Shown here: positions 14,206 through 26,043 of the stretch, piece by piece | Layout of the letters: each line of letters begins with the position of its first letter | Position numbering within the stretch: the stretch's first letter is position 1 | Source: Citrus sinensis | Lineage: Eukaryota; Streptophyta; Magnoliopsida; Sapindales; Rutaceae | Reading direction: 5' to 3' | DNA: 64,000 bases | NCBI RefSeq assembly: GCF_022201045.2 | Contig: NC_068558.1 | Coordinates: forward strand, 49,517,501 to 49,581,500 | The notes under the pieces: model-generated | Database searches by the model: none | Seen by the model: only the letters and a program-made list of their open reading frames with translations | Told to the model about the DNA's origin: nothing | Made by a program: the position numbers and the translations under genes

Positions 14206-14325
14206 AAATCAACAGTATGCAATAACTATAACATAATAAAAAAATTTGTAAATTTTTTTCATTAACCGGTTGTTAACCGGCTAAACATTTATTTAAAAAA
14301 ATTAACTGGTTAAAATTTTCAAAAT

Positions 14326-14356
<31 letters not shown>

Positions 14357-15530
14357 TTTAAAACCGAATCTACAAAAATCCAAATAGAATCTCATAATTC
14401 GAAGGGCACAACATCGAGTCTAAGAAATTGCAGCACGCCGGATCTTGTATTTTCGAAGCGATTGGGCTTGCTGGCTGACCCAAATTTTGTTTTCCTCAAT
14501 CGTTCCTCTTTTCCTGCCAATCATCGCTTTGAAAACTGCCTGAAGCCAAAAAGAAGCGAGAAATAAGAAGCTCTACAACGGTTCATGTTGGTGAAGGGGC
14601 TGAGTTTGTGTTCCTGCCCATCACCGATTTGAAATCTGCTTGCAGCAAAACAGAAGCGGATTTGAAATTTGCCCATCGCCAAGGCGTTCCTCTTTAAATC
14701 CATCACTAAATACCAATAGATTATTTAATCGGACAAGAAGAAGCTCTACAACAACTTGGTTGAGGAGAACCAGGCTGTGTTCGTATTCGTGAAGGGGTTT
14801 CGGAACAACGATACCGGCTGGGCATCAGTGATTCAGGAGGTAAACTCTTCTTAAGACTTTTTTTAACCCTTTTTTAAGTTTTTTAAGTGGATTTTTTTAT
14901 AATTTTTGGATACTGGGCATCTGGATTGGTTGTGGTATTTTGTTTGGTTTCCAAGAGAATTAAGGGATAAAGAAATTTTGATGAGATTTGACAGTGCCTG
15001 AAGCGGAGTACCAGGTGTTGATCATAAGTTGTTGCTGCTGCCCTCAATCTTATTGATTGGAAGAGAAGGCAAGGCAAGTTCCAGCCACTGATTCCCCTCC
15101 ACCGCGTTTGCATTGTTGTTAATTCCACCAAGTAAGCCTATTTTTGGTATATTTGTTTGTTTGCTACAAATAATTTCAACATAAAATTTAATAGAATTGT
15201 TTTGTGTCACTTGGGTTAATGAAGAAATAGAAACTGAACCTTAATTTGGTGCGATGTATAGGTTTGGACGAAATTAAAAGTAAATTTCGTTAATTGTTGT
15301 GCCCTTGATTTTGTATTCTCATGTGCATTAATTTTGGTTGGAAGTTTAATAGAATACGAGGTTCATCAACTGCAAATAATTTCAATATCAATGAATTTCA
15401 TCAACTCTTAGTTCAATAGAAAGTGAATTATTGTTTATACAAATAAATTTACCAGTTAGAATGAGTTCCACTGTGGTAATGAAGGGAAAATTAAGTCTAG
15501 AGTTAGCCTAGAGAAGCATGTTTGAAACGT
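14206..15530 (+). other. Element interior with exon-like fragments of an unrecognised gene
   Basis: Contains an open stretch at 14729-14839 with a protein-like composition (it includes LVEENQAVFVFVKGF) that ends at a good donor, GAG|GTAAAC. After an intron-like stretch comes an acceptor-like TTTGACAG near 15000, and then a second stretch at about 15032-15129 encoding IDWKRRQGKFQPLIPLHR, which ends at CAA|GTAAGC. Frames between the pieces are broken by stops. A roughly 50-bp segment at about 14511-14560 is repeated at 14611-14660. This is consistent with captured host gene fragments. I could not identify the parent gene. Confidence 0.4.
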
Positions 15531-15534
15531 AGGG

Positions 15535-16290
15535 ATGATTTGCTGCTGTATTTGGGATGATTTGCTGTTGTTCTTGGGTTAAATTTTTCTGGTGTTTTGG
15601 GCTTCATTTGCTGCTGATTTTGGGTTAAATTTTTTGCTGTTTCTGGGTAAATTAGCTGCTGTTTTTAGTCTAATTTTTTGCTGTTTTTGGATCAATTTAC
15701 TGCTATTTTTGGGTTATATTTTCTGCTGTTTGGAGGTAAATTTTTCTGGTGTTTTGGGCTTCATTTGCTGCTGTTTTTGTGTTAAATTTTCCGCTGTTTC
15801 TCGGTAAATTTGCTGCTGTTTTTCAGTTAAATTTTTTGCTGTTTCTGGATAAATTTACTGCTGTTTTTGGGTTAAATTTTCTGCTGTTTTGTGGTTAAAT
15901 TTTCTGCTGTTTTGGGCTTCATTTGCTGCTGTTTTTGTGTTAAATTTTCTGCTACTTCTGGGTAAATTTGCTGCTTTTTTTCAATTAAATTTTCTGCTGT
16001 TTCTAGATAAATTTACTGCTATTTTTGGGTTAAATTTTCTGCTGCTTCTGGGTAAATTTGCTGCTGTTTTTCAATTAATTTTTCTGCTGTTTCTGGATAA
16101 ATTTACTGCTGTTTTTGGGTAAAATTTTCGAGTGTTTTGGGCTTCAGTTGCTGCTATTTCTGTGTTAAAATTCTGCTGGTTTTGGGTTAATTTGCTGCCG
16201 TATTTCAGTTAAATTTTTTTTCTGTTTTTGGATAAATTTACTACTACTTTTGGGTTAATTTTTTTGCTGTTTCCGGATATATTTGCTGTT
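15535..16290. repeat. Minisatellite with ~22-bp units (CTGCTGTTT motif)
   Basis: Degenerate tandem units of about 20-24 bp built around AAATTTnCTGCTGTTTTTGG. The longer phrase TTTTGGGCTTCATTTGCTGCTG recurs at about 15595, 15752 and 15909, giving a higher-order period near 157 bp before the pattern degrades. The plus-strand ORFs here (repeats like LLLLGKFAAVF) are a by-product of the repeat and are not credible proteins. Confidence 0.8.
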
Positions 16291-16619
16291 GTTTTTGTGT
16301 ATGGAGCTGGCCGGAAAATGGTCATGATGCATTTTGAATGGAGAAGGATGGGGATTGATAGTAAAAGTTGCTTGTGTTGTTCCTGCTGCTACTTGCTTCA
16401 TTTGAGCTTCTACAATCCATTGATAATAGAGGGAAGAAGAAAGAGATGATGAGAAAGTAGATTTTATCTCAAGTTTATTTAGTTAAGTTGGATGGATTTT
16501 ATCTCAACTCATTAAAAAGTAGATCAGGTTAGAATTTCACTAACCCTATCAAACCCAACTCATGCCCACCCTTATATCATTCTATCTAAATCATAAAATG
16601 CCAATAATCAACGTTAGAG

Positions 16620-19600
16620 TGGTAAATTGGTCTACAAAATTTAAAAAAAAATAAAAAATAGAAAAAAAACTAGTAAATTAATGTTGGAGTTGTAAATTAT
16701 AAGAAGAAATTGTAAACAAAACAAAAACTTAGAAAAATGACATAAAACTTGTAAATTGACATTAAGTGTGAAATGAAACAAAAAATATGTAAATCATACA
16801 TAAAACTAGTAAATTAATGAAAAATTTGGTAAATTAATATTAGAGTTGAAAATTGTAAGAAGAACTTGTAAACAAAACAAAAACTTAGAAAAATGACATA
16901 TAACTAGTAAATTGACATTAATTGTGAAATGAAACAAAAAATATGTAAATCACACATAAAATTAGTAAATTAATGAAAAAATGAGTAAATTAATGTTGGA
17001 GTTGTAAATTGCAAGAAGAACTTGTAAACAAAATAAAAATTTAGAAAAATGACATAGAACTTGTAAATTGACATTAAGTGTGAAATGAAACAATAAATTT
17101 GTAAATCACACATAAAACTAGTAAATTAATGGAAAAATGAGTAAATTAATGTTGAAGTTGTAAATTGCAAGAAGAACTTGTAAACAAAACAAAAACTTAG
17201 AAAAATGACATAGAACTTGTAAATTGACATTAAGTGTGAAATAAAACAATAAATTTGTAAATCACACATAAAACTAGTAAATTAATGGAAAAATTGGTAA
17301 ATTAATGTTAGAGTTGTAAATTGCAAGAAAAACTTGTAAACAAAAAAAAAATTAGAAAAATGACATAGAACTTGCCAATTGACATTAAGTGTGAAATAAA
17401 AAATTAAATTTGTAAATCACACATAAAACTAGTAAATTAATGGAAAAATGAGTAAATTAATGTTGGAGTTGTAAATTGCAAGAAGAACTTGTAAACAAAA
17501 CAAAAACTTAGAAAAATGACATAGAACTTGCAAATTGATATTAAGTATGAAATGAAACAAAAAATATGTAAATCACACATAAAACTAGTAAATTAATGGA
17601 AAAATTGGTAAATTAATGTTAGAGTTGTAAATTGTAAGAAGAACTTGTAAACAAAACAAAAACTTAGAAAAATGACATACAACTAGTAAATTGACATTAA
17701 TTGTGAAATGAAACAAAAAAACATGTAAATCACACCTAAAACTAGTAAATTGATGGAAAAATTGGTAAATTAATGTTGGAGTTGTAAATTGTAAGAAGAA
17801 CTTGTAAACAAAACAAAAACTTAGAAAAATGACATAGAACTTGTAAATTGACATTAAGTGTGAAATGAAACAAAAAATATGTAAATGACACCTAAAACTA
17901 GTAAATTGATGGAAAAATTGGTAAATTAATGTTGTAGTTGTAAATTGCAAGAAGAACGTGTATACAAAACAAAAACTTAGAAAAATGACATAGAACTTGT
18001 AAATTGACATTAAGTGTGAAATGAAACAATAAATGTGTAAATCACACATAAAACTAGTAAATTGATGGAAAAATGAGTAAATTAATGTTGGAGTTGTAAA
18101 TTGCAAGAAGAACTTGTAAACAAAACAAAAACTTAGAAAAATGACATAGAACTTGTAAATTGACATTAAGTGTGAAATGAAACAATAAATTTGTAAATCA
18201 CACATAAAACTAGTAAATTAATGAAAAAATGAGTAAAATAATGTTGGAGTTGTAAATTGCAAGAAGAACTTGTAAACAAAACAAAAACTTAGAAAAATGA
18301 CATAGAACTCGCAAATTGACATTAAGTGTGAAATGAAACAATAAATTTGTAAATCACACATAAAACCGGTAAATTAATGAAAAAATGAGTAAATTAATGT
18401 TGGAGTTGTAAATTGTAAGAAGAACTTGTAAACAAAACAAACTTAGAAAAATGACATAGAACTAGTAAATTGACATTAAGTGTGAAATGAAACAATAAAT
18501 ATGTAAATCACACATAAAACTAGTAAATTGATGGAAAAATGAGTAAATTAATGTTGGAGTTGTAAATTGCAAGAAGAACTTGTAAACAAAACAAAAACTT
18601 TAAAAAATGACATAGAACTTGTAAATTGACATTAAGTGTGAAATGAAACAATTAATTTGTAAATCACACATAAAACTAGTAAATTAATGGAAAAATGAGT
18701 AAATTAATATTGGAGTTGTAAATTGTAAGAAGAACTTGTAAACAAAACAAAATTAGAAAAATGACATAGAGCTAATAAATTGACATTAAGTGTGAAATGA
18801 AACAAAAAATATGTAAATCACACATAAAACTAGTAAATTGATGGAAAATTGAGTAAATTAATGTTAGAGTTGTAAATTGGAAGAAGAACTTGTAAACAAA
18901 ACAAAAACTTAGAAAAATGACATAGAACTTGTAAATTGACATTAAGTGTGAAATGAAACAAAAAATATGTAAATCACACATAAAACTAGTAAATTAATGA
19001 AAAAATCGGTAAATTAATGTTGGAGTTGTAAATTGCAAGAAGAACTTGTAAACAAAACAAAAACTTAGAAAAATGACATACAACTAGTAAATTGACATTA
19101 AGTGTGAAATGAAACAAAAAATATGTAAATCACACATAAAACTAGTAAATTAATGAAAAAAATTGGTAAATTAATGTTGGAGTTGTAAATTGTAAGAAGA
19201 ACTTGTAAACAAAATAAAAACTTAGAAAAATGACATACAACTAGTAAATTGACATTAAGTGTGAAATGAAACAAAAAGTGTGTAAATCACACATAAAACT
19301 AGTAAATTGATGGAAAACTGAGTAAATTAATGTTGGAGTTGTAAAATGCAAGAAGAACTTGTAAACAAAACAAAAACTTAGAAAAATGACATACAACTAG
19401 TAAATTGACATTAATTGTGAAATGAAACAAAAAATGTGTAAATCACACATAAAACTAGTAAATTGATGGAAAAATGAGTAAATTAATGTTGGAGTTGTAA
19501 AATGCAAGAAGAATTTGTAAACAAAACAAAAACTTAGAAAAATGACATACAACTAGTAAATTGACATTAATTGTGAAATGAAACAAAAAATGTGTAAATC

Positions 19601-20095
19601 ACACATAAAACTAGTAAATTAATGAAAAAATTGGTAAATTAATGTTAGAGTTGTAAATTGTAAGAAGAACTTGTAAACAAAACAAAAACTTATAAAAATG
19701 ACATACAACTAGTAAATTGACATTAATTGTGAAATGAAACAAAAAATGTGTAAATCACACATAAAATTAGTAAATTGATGGAAAAATGAATAAATTAATG
19801 TTGGAGTTGTAAATTGTAAGAAGAACTTGTAAACAAAACCAAAATTTAGAAAAATTACATAGAACTTGTAAATTGACATTAAGTGTTAAATAAAACAAAA
19901 AATTTGTAAACCACACATACAACTAGTAAATTAATGGAAAAATAGGTAAATTAATGTTAGAGTTGTAAATTGTAAGAAGAATTTGTAAACAAAACAAAAA
20001 CTTGTAAATGTTACATATAACTTGTAAATCAACATTAACTTGTAAAAGTTTCATAAAACTTGTAAATCACACATAAAATTAGTAAATGTAACCTG
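16620..20095. repeat. 156-bp tandem (satellite-like) array, about 22 copies
   Basis: The phrase ATGTTGGAGTTGTAAATTG and its variants recurs every 156 bp. Anchors lie at 16681, 16837, 16993 and 17149, and the last is near 19953. Each unit breaks into pieces starting GTAAAT or GTAAAC with lengths 38, 20, 20, 19, 20 and 39, that is eight ancestral steps of about 19.5 bp. Because 156 is divisible by three, frames can stay open across units; one minus-strand ORF at 17585-18205 encodes repeated 52-residue Phe-rich segments. I do not call it a gene. Confidence 0.95.
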
Positions 20096-20182
20096 AAACT
20101 TGAACAAAAAAGAGTAATTACCTGCTATTTAGGTAACAGGTTACTTATTTATTTAGAATTAATGGTAGAGATTTTTTATTCA

Positions 20183-20250
20183 AATCTAACGGTCCACGTC
20201 CATTACGACATCAATGCCGTAAATTTAGCTACGGCATTATAGAATGACCC
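20183..20250. repeat. Right terminal inverted repeat of the Mutator-like element
   Basis: Read on the minus strand it begins GGGTCATTCTATAAT and contains a hairpin with arms AATGCCGTA and TACGGCATT, like the left end. It is followed by the target duplication. Confidence 0.85.
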
Positions 20251-20403
20251 TTATTTTTAATTACCATTTCGATTATGAAAATAAACAAACAATTAATGGA
20301 TGGTGCAGTATCTTAATTGAAATGCCTTGAAGGTTTCTTGTTGTCCTTTTTTTTTTTGGTTTTTCTCACTCTAAATTGGTAATTACAAGAAGATTGTGAA
20401 ACC

Positions 20404-21746
20404 AACACAGCAATTAAACGCTAAATTCTTGATCAACCTCTTCATCCCTAAAAGTGTAATTGATCAGTTTTCGTTTTTCTGGATTCTTTCATAAATCTCT
20501 ATAACCTTACAGATTCGGTAGAATGCTCCATATGTTATGGGATACCAGATAATAGAAGCCAAATTCATCAATTCATCTAGTTCTATTGCATCCACTCAAA
20601 TCAATCTGTTGAATATATATATATATATAATGTTAGAGGCTGCACTAAACAAATTTGATTGTTTAGCCTCTGGCCTCTACTACAACTGTGATAATTTTTG
20701 TTTGTTAGTTATTTTCATGATGGGGGCCAAATAATAAAGAAGCTGTTCAATAGTTTCTTATTATGATTGATGTCGGGAAATAATGACATTCTAATGAGAA
20801 TCGGTCAGCAGTAGTGAACACACACAGATGAGTAAGAAGTTTAGCAGATGTACATAATACATACACACACACAATAGCACTGGTGGAATTGCAAAGCCCT
20901 CCTCCATTCATGCTAATTAATGAGCTACCTTCAAAAAATTAAAAGGGCTTCGAACGCGGGTCATAACCTCCTTGGTCATTTTGTTGCTCGGCTGGTGAGC
21001 TGGGAGACTGCGGAGAGATGGTGAATTCAGCACACACACCATGCATAGCAGATTCTTCTGCTTAATTTCTGGCTTTGCAAAAGACCAACCCTGTATGTTG
21101 TTCAGGCACCACGCACAACTTTCAAGTGATATATTGTTGGAGTCATCATGTTCTCTCGCTCCCTGGATTTTTACCATATGAACTGTAGACTTTAGGATCC
21201 CCTAAAGGGGATTCCAGAATAGGTATGCACATTTTCTCTTCTTAGTCAAAATTTAAACATACTTGTTTATAATAAAAAATTTATCATCGTTTAATTTATT
21301 TCTTCATTGTCTTACAATTATTTTGAATTTTATAAAACAAAAATAATTGTGCCGTAAATTAAGGTTTAAAGAGGGAAGGTTCATAATTAGAAGGAGTGAA
21401 GAATTTAATTTAGTTAAATTAGTAATTGCCTTTGAATGTCATTTAATAGCATTGAAACTATAATTAAAAAAATGGTGTTTCTATATAGATTTTATAACGG
21501 GTGTGAAAAGCATTACCCAAACTATGGTAAGTTCAAGTTTTTCGAAATAAGGAAACGGATTGAATGCGTGAAGGAGGATTGGACAGGGGCAATTCTAAAA
21601 ACGAATCCGGGGTACGAAGAAATAAGGGGCAGGTTGAATCGGCAATGGCGCTGCTCTCTGATGGGCTCATAGAAAAGCCCACCATCGATGGCCATTATTG
21701 ACTTGACAACGGAGGCATAAACGCCTCCACAAGACCACAGCCTAAG
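20404..21746. other. Intergenic, no gene supported
   Basis: Unique sequence that originally lay upstream of the duplicated gene. A minus-strand ORF of 86 residues (20917-21177) starts MVKIQGAREHDD. It matches no family I recognise and lacks clear gene context, so I do not call it. There is a short (AT)n at about 20615. Confidence 0.4.
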
Positions 21747-21760
21747 AAGCACTAGCAAAA

Positions 21761-21951
21761 TACCAACGAGGTGTAGGTTCAGCTGGCGTCGGCTAAACCC
21801 TTTAGGTGGTTTGATTGAGTTTGTTTCTCAGTTCGAGTTTCCTGAGAGTCGTCCTCGTTGGGAGGGCTTTATTGGCACCCAACCTAAATCTAGAGTAGTC
21901 GGAGTTCAATGTGATCGCCGGATACCAAATGGTTAAGACAAAAAAAAAAAA
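21761..21951 (+). mobile_element. tRNA-derived SINE with perfect target duplication
   Basis: About 190 bp bounded by the direct repeat AAGCACTAGCAAAA at 21747-21760 and 21952-21965 (14 of 14). It has a pol III A-box-like TAGGTTCAGCTGGCG at 21774-21788, a B-box-like AGTTCGAGTTTCC near 21830, and a 3' poly(A) run just before the second repeat. These three features together define a SINE copied by LINE machinery. The perfect target duplication suggests a fairly recent insertion. Confidence 0.88.
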
Positions 21952-21965
21952 AAGCACTAGCAAAA

Positions 21966-24900
21966 AGATCTTACGCTTATCCTAAAACAATTCTCATTTC
22001 ATTTCAGCCAAGTGCCGTGTGCCCACCTAACAGAGCATGTGCAGTCTCAAATCGGAAACTTTCTTGATGTTTGAATGATGCGGTCCGCTATAAACCCAAT
22101 CATAAAACGACAAATGGTCATCAGTCATCATAAATATATTTGATGTAACTTAACTAGTTTGAAACTTTGCAGTAGATTTAATGCCACAGCATTGGGCTTC
22201 TATGTGGTCCTAAAATTTGTCACCTTGCGCATCAGATAAGCTTGTTATTTTTGCAAAAGAAGATACTTGTAACTTTTTGTTTTTTGTTTTCGGTAAAATT
22301 CTCATTTAATCTATTTATTTTTAGGTTAATTAATCTTTAAAAAAAATACTCCGAGACATACCTTTAATAATTATGTTATATTTTTATCTCTATTTTTTAT
22401 TTTTCTAATAATATTGGGGACATAATAAAAAAATAAAATGTTAATCAAATATTAATAATAAAAAATTACATACATTGTTATTTTACTTTTAGAATTAATT
22501 TAGTAAATTAAATTTTTTTATTAATATTTTTAAGGTTATAACAAGGATATTATTGTAAAATTAAATAAAAAAATACGACAAAACTATAACATAATTAATA
22601 ACAAAGATATTTTAAAAAATAATTTAAAATATAAAAATTAAATAAATATTTTTAAAAAATATAAAAAGTAAACTAACAACTTTCCTTGGTTTGTGTTTTT
22701 GCATGCGCAATTGGGCCAGTCTTGGAACATTAATGCCTTCTGGAAATTTTCTTTTGTCCGTAGCAAAAAGTCACATTGAAGAATTGACATATCATAGTTA
22801 TGGCGTTATGGTAGCGATTAGCGATTAAAATAAAATTGATGTCGGTCAACCAAGGGTTGTTGATAATTGATAATCCATATCAATCGAATGTCCATTTATA
22901 CGCCTACTAATTAACCAACTAATTGATCTATATTTGGACAATACCGTATCATGCATGCAAGGCTGCACTTTAAATCATTATATTCCTTTGGTTGTGCTTT
23001 CAGATTTGGAGCATTGCTTTGGGCTTCATTGGAATTAAGAAACAAATTTTACCAAATATGCTAAATCAAATATCAGTTAATTGTTTAAAAATGGTTTATC
23101 TTTTTTTTTTTTTTGGGTATATGAGAACATATAGTTGATGATGAAAAAGCTTAAAGGTTCAAACTTTTTCAAGTAATCTAATTATGTCGATAAAAAATTT
23201 GAATTATTGAACAAAATTTATCCAACAAAATATCTAGCCATTTTGTATTCTTATAGAACATTTGTGTCGTGTCTTCCTTTAATAGAACATTCTGCATCGA
23301 TGGCCTTTGCTTGTAAAGAATCTAATTTGGGACAATCGAGATAATGCAATTGGACGTCCAATCCCCGGGCACCACATTCTTATACAACTTTAATTTTACT
23401 TTATGCAATTTAGTTGGTCCAGATGCCAACTCCATATACTTTCAAAAGGCAAAATATTTGGTTCCTTTCTCATCTTATTGGGTGGGGGTAATACTACACT
23501 TATTGCCATTTTTTTTTACATTAATTTATATTTTATCAAAATAAATTAATCAATAATTATTTATGAATAAATTAACCAATAATTATCTTTCTAAAAGAAC
23601 TAATATTTATTGTGTCTTTGCAATAATCTTGCTAAGTATTATTTTATAAATTAATTAACACCCGCTAGCTTTAAACAATATTTAATACCCTCACAACAAT
23701 CTTATTAGTATTATTTATAAGCAAATTAATTTATAAAATTAATCCTAAACTTAAAATAATAACAAAAAAATTTGCACTATTTTTTATTTTACTTTTAAGA
23801 CCGATTTGATAAATCAATTTTTTTTCATTAATATCCTAGAATATTATTGTAAGAGTTTTATTCTAAAAATAAAGAAAAAAACAAGGGAGCAAATGTAACA
23901 TATTTAAAAGTAATAGCGTTTAAATGTATTTTTAAAAATATACAGATTAAGTGGGTACTTAAGTCAAAATATAAAGACTAATGAGTATTTACTTTATTGG
24001 ATGCATGTTCATTTTACGATTGTCACATTGTAGCTCAAAAAAATGAAAAATCACATACATATATGAAACAAGAGAAAAAGAACACTAATGGCTCATTCAC
24101 TATTCTTTTCAATTTGTATTTTCATAATACAAAAATGAGAATGAGAATAGTATTTTACAGTCGTTATGTTCTGAAGTTGAATACGCATGTGATATTATTT
24201 TTTATATCCTCTATTTAAAAAATAAAAATAATTGGTACTATTTTCTATATCCTAGACTTGATAAAAAAAAAAAAAAAAGTAATACACGTTCAGTAGTCAG
24301 TTGAAAATGATAAGCACAGTGAGTTTATGTTTGGTAGTTTTATTTTCAAAATCATTTTTTTACTAAACATAAAAGTTATAACTGTAATTAAAATGGCTAT
24401 ATAAGAAAAAATATAACATAATATTGTTTTGTTTAATCTCTCTAAATAATAAATAAATTTTTAGATAAAAATATATTTACCATAAATAAATTAGCATGAA
24501 ATTTTAAAATAGGTGGTATATCTTCAATAAATTAGCATTAATAAAAATGTCATAATTTGATTAAAGTTGCCCTATATTAAATCTTTTTCAGATTCATTCA
24601 AATAACTTAGTATTTGTAGTTGCCTAAATTAATGTTTGCAAGTCATCATTTTCAACTATTCCTGCTGTTTGTAACACAATATGGCTGACATACTTTCAAT
24701 CACAAATATCCCAAAACCCAAAGCACCCCCTCACATGCTCTTAAAAAAATAAAACACAAATATTCAAATAATATGCTGGACTCGAGATATAAATCTAATT
24801 TTCCCACTTAGGAGAAATTTCAAGAGAATAAAAAATAAAAAAATCAATATTTTAGTGTTTATCTATAAATACTAGTTCAAATCTACATGAACAATGATTT

Positions 24901-25215
24901 CATAATATTTTTTAATATTAAAAGAAAATACAAATGGTGGGCTGGTCAGAAAAAATAATAAAAAATGAAAAATAGGAAAAAATAAGAAGAAAAAATTATT
25001 TGGAAAATGGTGGAATGGAGTGATTTTCTAGATAAGGAAGAATGAAGATAAAAGATAAGAGACGGGGAAGGATGTCTGCGAGTGAGATAACCAACTGATA
25101 AATGAAGAAGAAAAAGGTGGTGAGAGAAGGAAGAAAGTAGAAAGTACAATTATTAATTGGAAAATATATTTTATAATTTATTTCATAAAATATTTAAAAT
25201 ATGTTTAACTTATTT
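21966..25215. other. AT-rich intergenic DNA with diverged dispersed repeats
   Basis: No gene supported. Two stretches at about 22475-22560 and 23785-23860 resemble each other (both run TTTTACTTTTA, then a diverged block, then TTTTTT and ATTAATAT, then a TATTATTGTAA-like end) and probably belong to one repeat family. Short ORFs here are AT-rich noise. Confidence 0.45.
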
Positions 25216-25224
25216 TTTTAATTA

Positions 25225-26034
25225 AAAAAATTATTATTGCACCACCTTTATTTTATTTCATGTTCATCCAATCATTATAAAATTTTAATATGTACTTTAC
25301 ATTATTTTTTTTTTCACATTTGTATCAACTAGACACTTTTGCATTAACACTATTAAATAATTTTAATAAAATAACAATTTTATCCCCAAATAAATTAAAA
25401 GACTATTTTATCTTATAAAAATTTTTAAAATTAAAAATTATAATCATAAAAATATCCCTAAATTTAATAAAAAATAAATCTCAAATAGAGGTGCTCAACT
25501 GATTTTTACTAAATTTATATTTTACAAAATTTTAATAATTATTTTTATTAAAAATTATAATTTTATAAAATTTTAATATAAATAAATGAATTTATTTATT
25601 AAAAATTATAATTTTGTAAAATTTTATGAAAATAACTGAATTTATTTCTTAAAGGAATAAATCCTAAAATTTTAATAATTTAGGGGATTTTTATTAAATC
25701 CCAAAATTTTACAATTATTTTTATAATTATAATTTTATATTAAAATAATTTTTATTAAAAATAAAAATTCTAATTTTGGGATTTATTTTTATTAAATTTA
25801 GGGATATTTTTATCATTATATTTTATTATTTTTTAAAGTTTTTATAAATAAAATGGTCTTTTAATTTATTTGGGAGTAAAATTATCATTTTATTAAAATT
25901 ATTTAATATTGTTAATGCAAAAGTGGCTAGTTGATACAAATATAAAAAAAAAGGTGGTGCAAAGTAAATGTTAAAATTTTATAGTATTTGGATGAACATA
26001 AGACAAAATAAATGTGGTGCAATGATAATTTCCC
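25225..26034. mobile_element. Foldback Mutator-type MITE, 810 bp
   Basis: Two inverted arms of about 240 bp (roughly 25225-25470 and 25785-26034) pair through TTGCACCAC, TGTATCAACTAG, CTTTTGCATTAACA and AAATAAATTAAAAGAC-like blocks. The flanks carry the 9-bp direct repeat TTTTAATTA at 25216-25224 and 26035-26043. The centre is itself AT-rich and partly self-complementary. There is no coding capacity. The target-site length and long arms fit a non-autonomous Mutator-superfamily element. Confidence 0.78.
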
Positions 26035-26043
26035 TTTTAATTA

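Larger units (their letters stand above)
14138..20250. mobile_element. Mutator-like element, non-autonomous, 6113 bp
   Basis: The element is flanked by a perfect 10-bp duplication TTATTTTTAA at 14128-14137 and 20251-20260. Copy 1 of the host duplication keeps the same 10-mer once (6999-7008) with matching flanks on both sides, so the boundaries are certain to within a base or two. The two 68-bp ends are imperfect inverted repeats (about 72% identical by hand count). A 9-10 bp target duplication with long terminal inverted repeats points to the Mutator superfamily. No transposase reading frame is visible, so it must have moved in trans. Inside are exon-like fragments, a minisatellite and a large 156-bp tandem array. 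Confidence 0.88.
7157..20398. repeat. Tandem segmental duplication, copy 2 (with 6.1-kb insertion)
   Basis: Second copy of the unit. It begins at the junction GTGAAACC|GGCC and ends at 20399-20403, where AAACC is followed by unrelated sequence. Removing the Mutator-like insertion and its target duplication leaves about 7.1 kb, matching copy 1. This copy keeps the original far-upstream context of the gene but has lost the gene's 3' end. Confidence 0.95.

Noticed and set aside
15592-16449. Plus-strand ORFs with repeated LLLLGKFAAVF-like text
   Set aside because: They are translations of the CTGCTGTTT minisatellite. No start context, no conservation and no gene structure.
17585-18205. 206-codon minus-strand ORF with 52-residue repeats
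   Set aside because: It arises because the 156-bp tandem repeat has a length divisible by three. Composition is Phe/Ile/Tyr-rich with no domain, and sister units break the frame.
20917-21177. 86-residue minus-strand ORF
   Set aside because: It looks slightly less AT-rich than its surroundings but matches no family I recognise and has no supporting gene signals.
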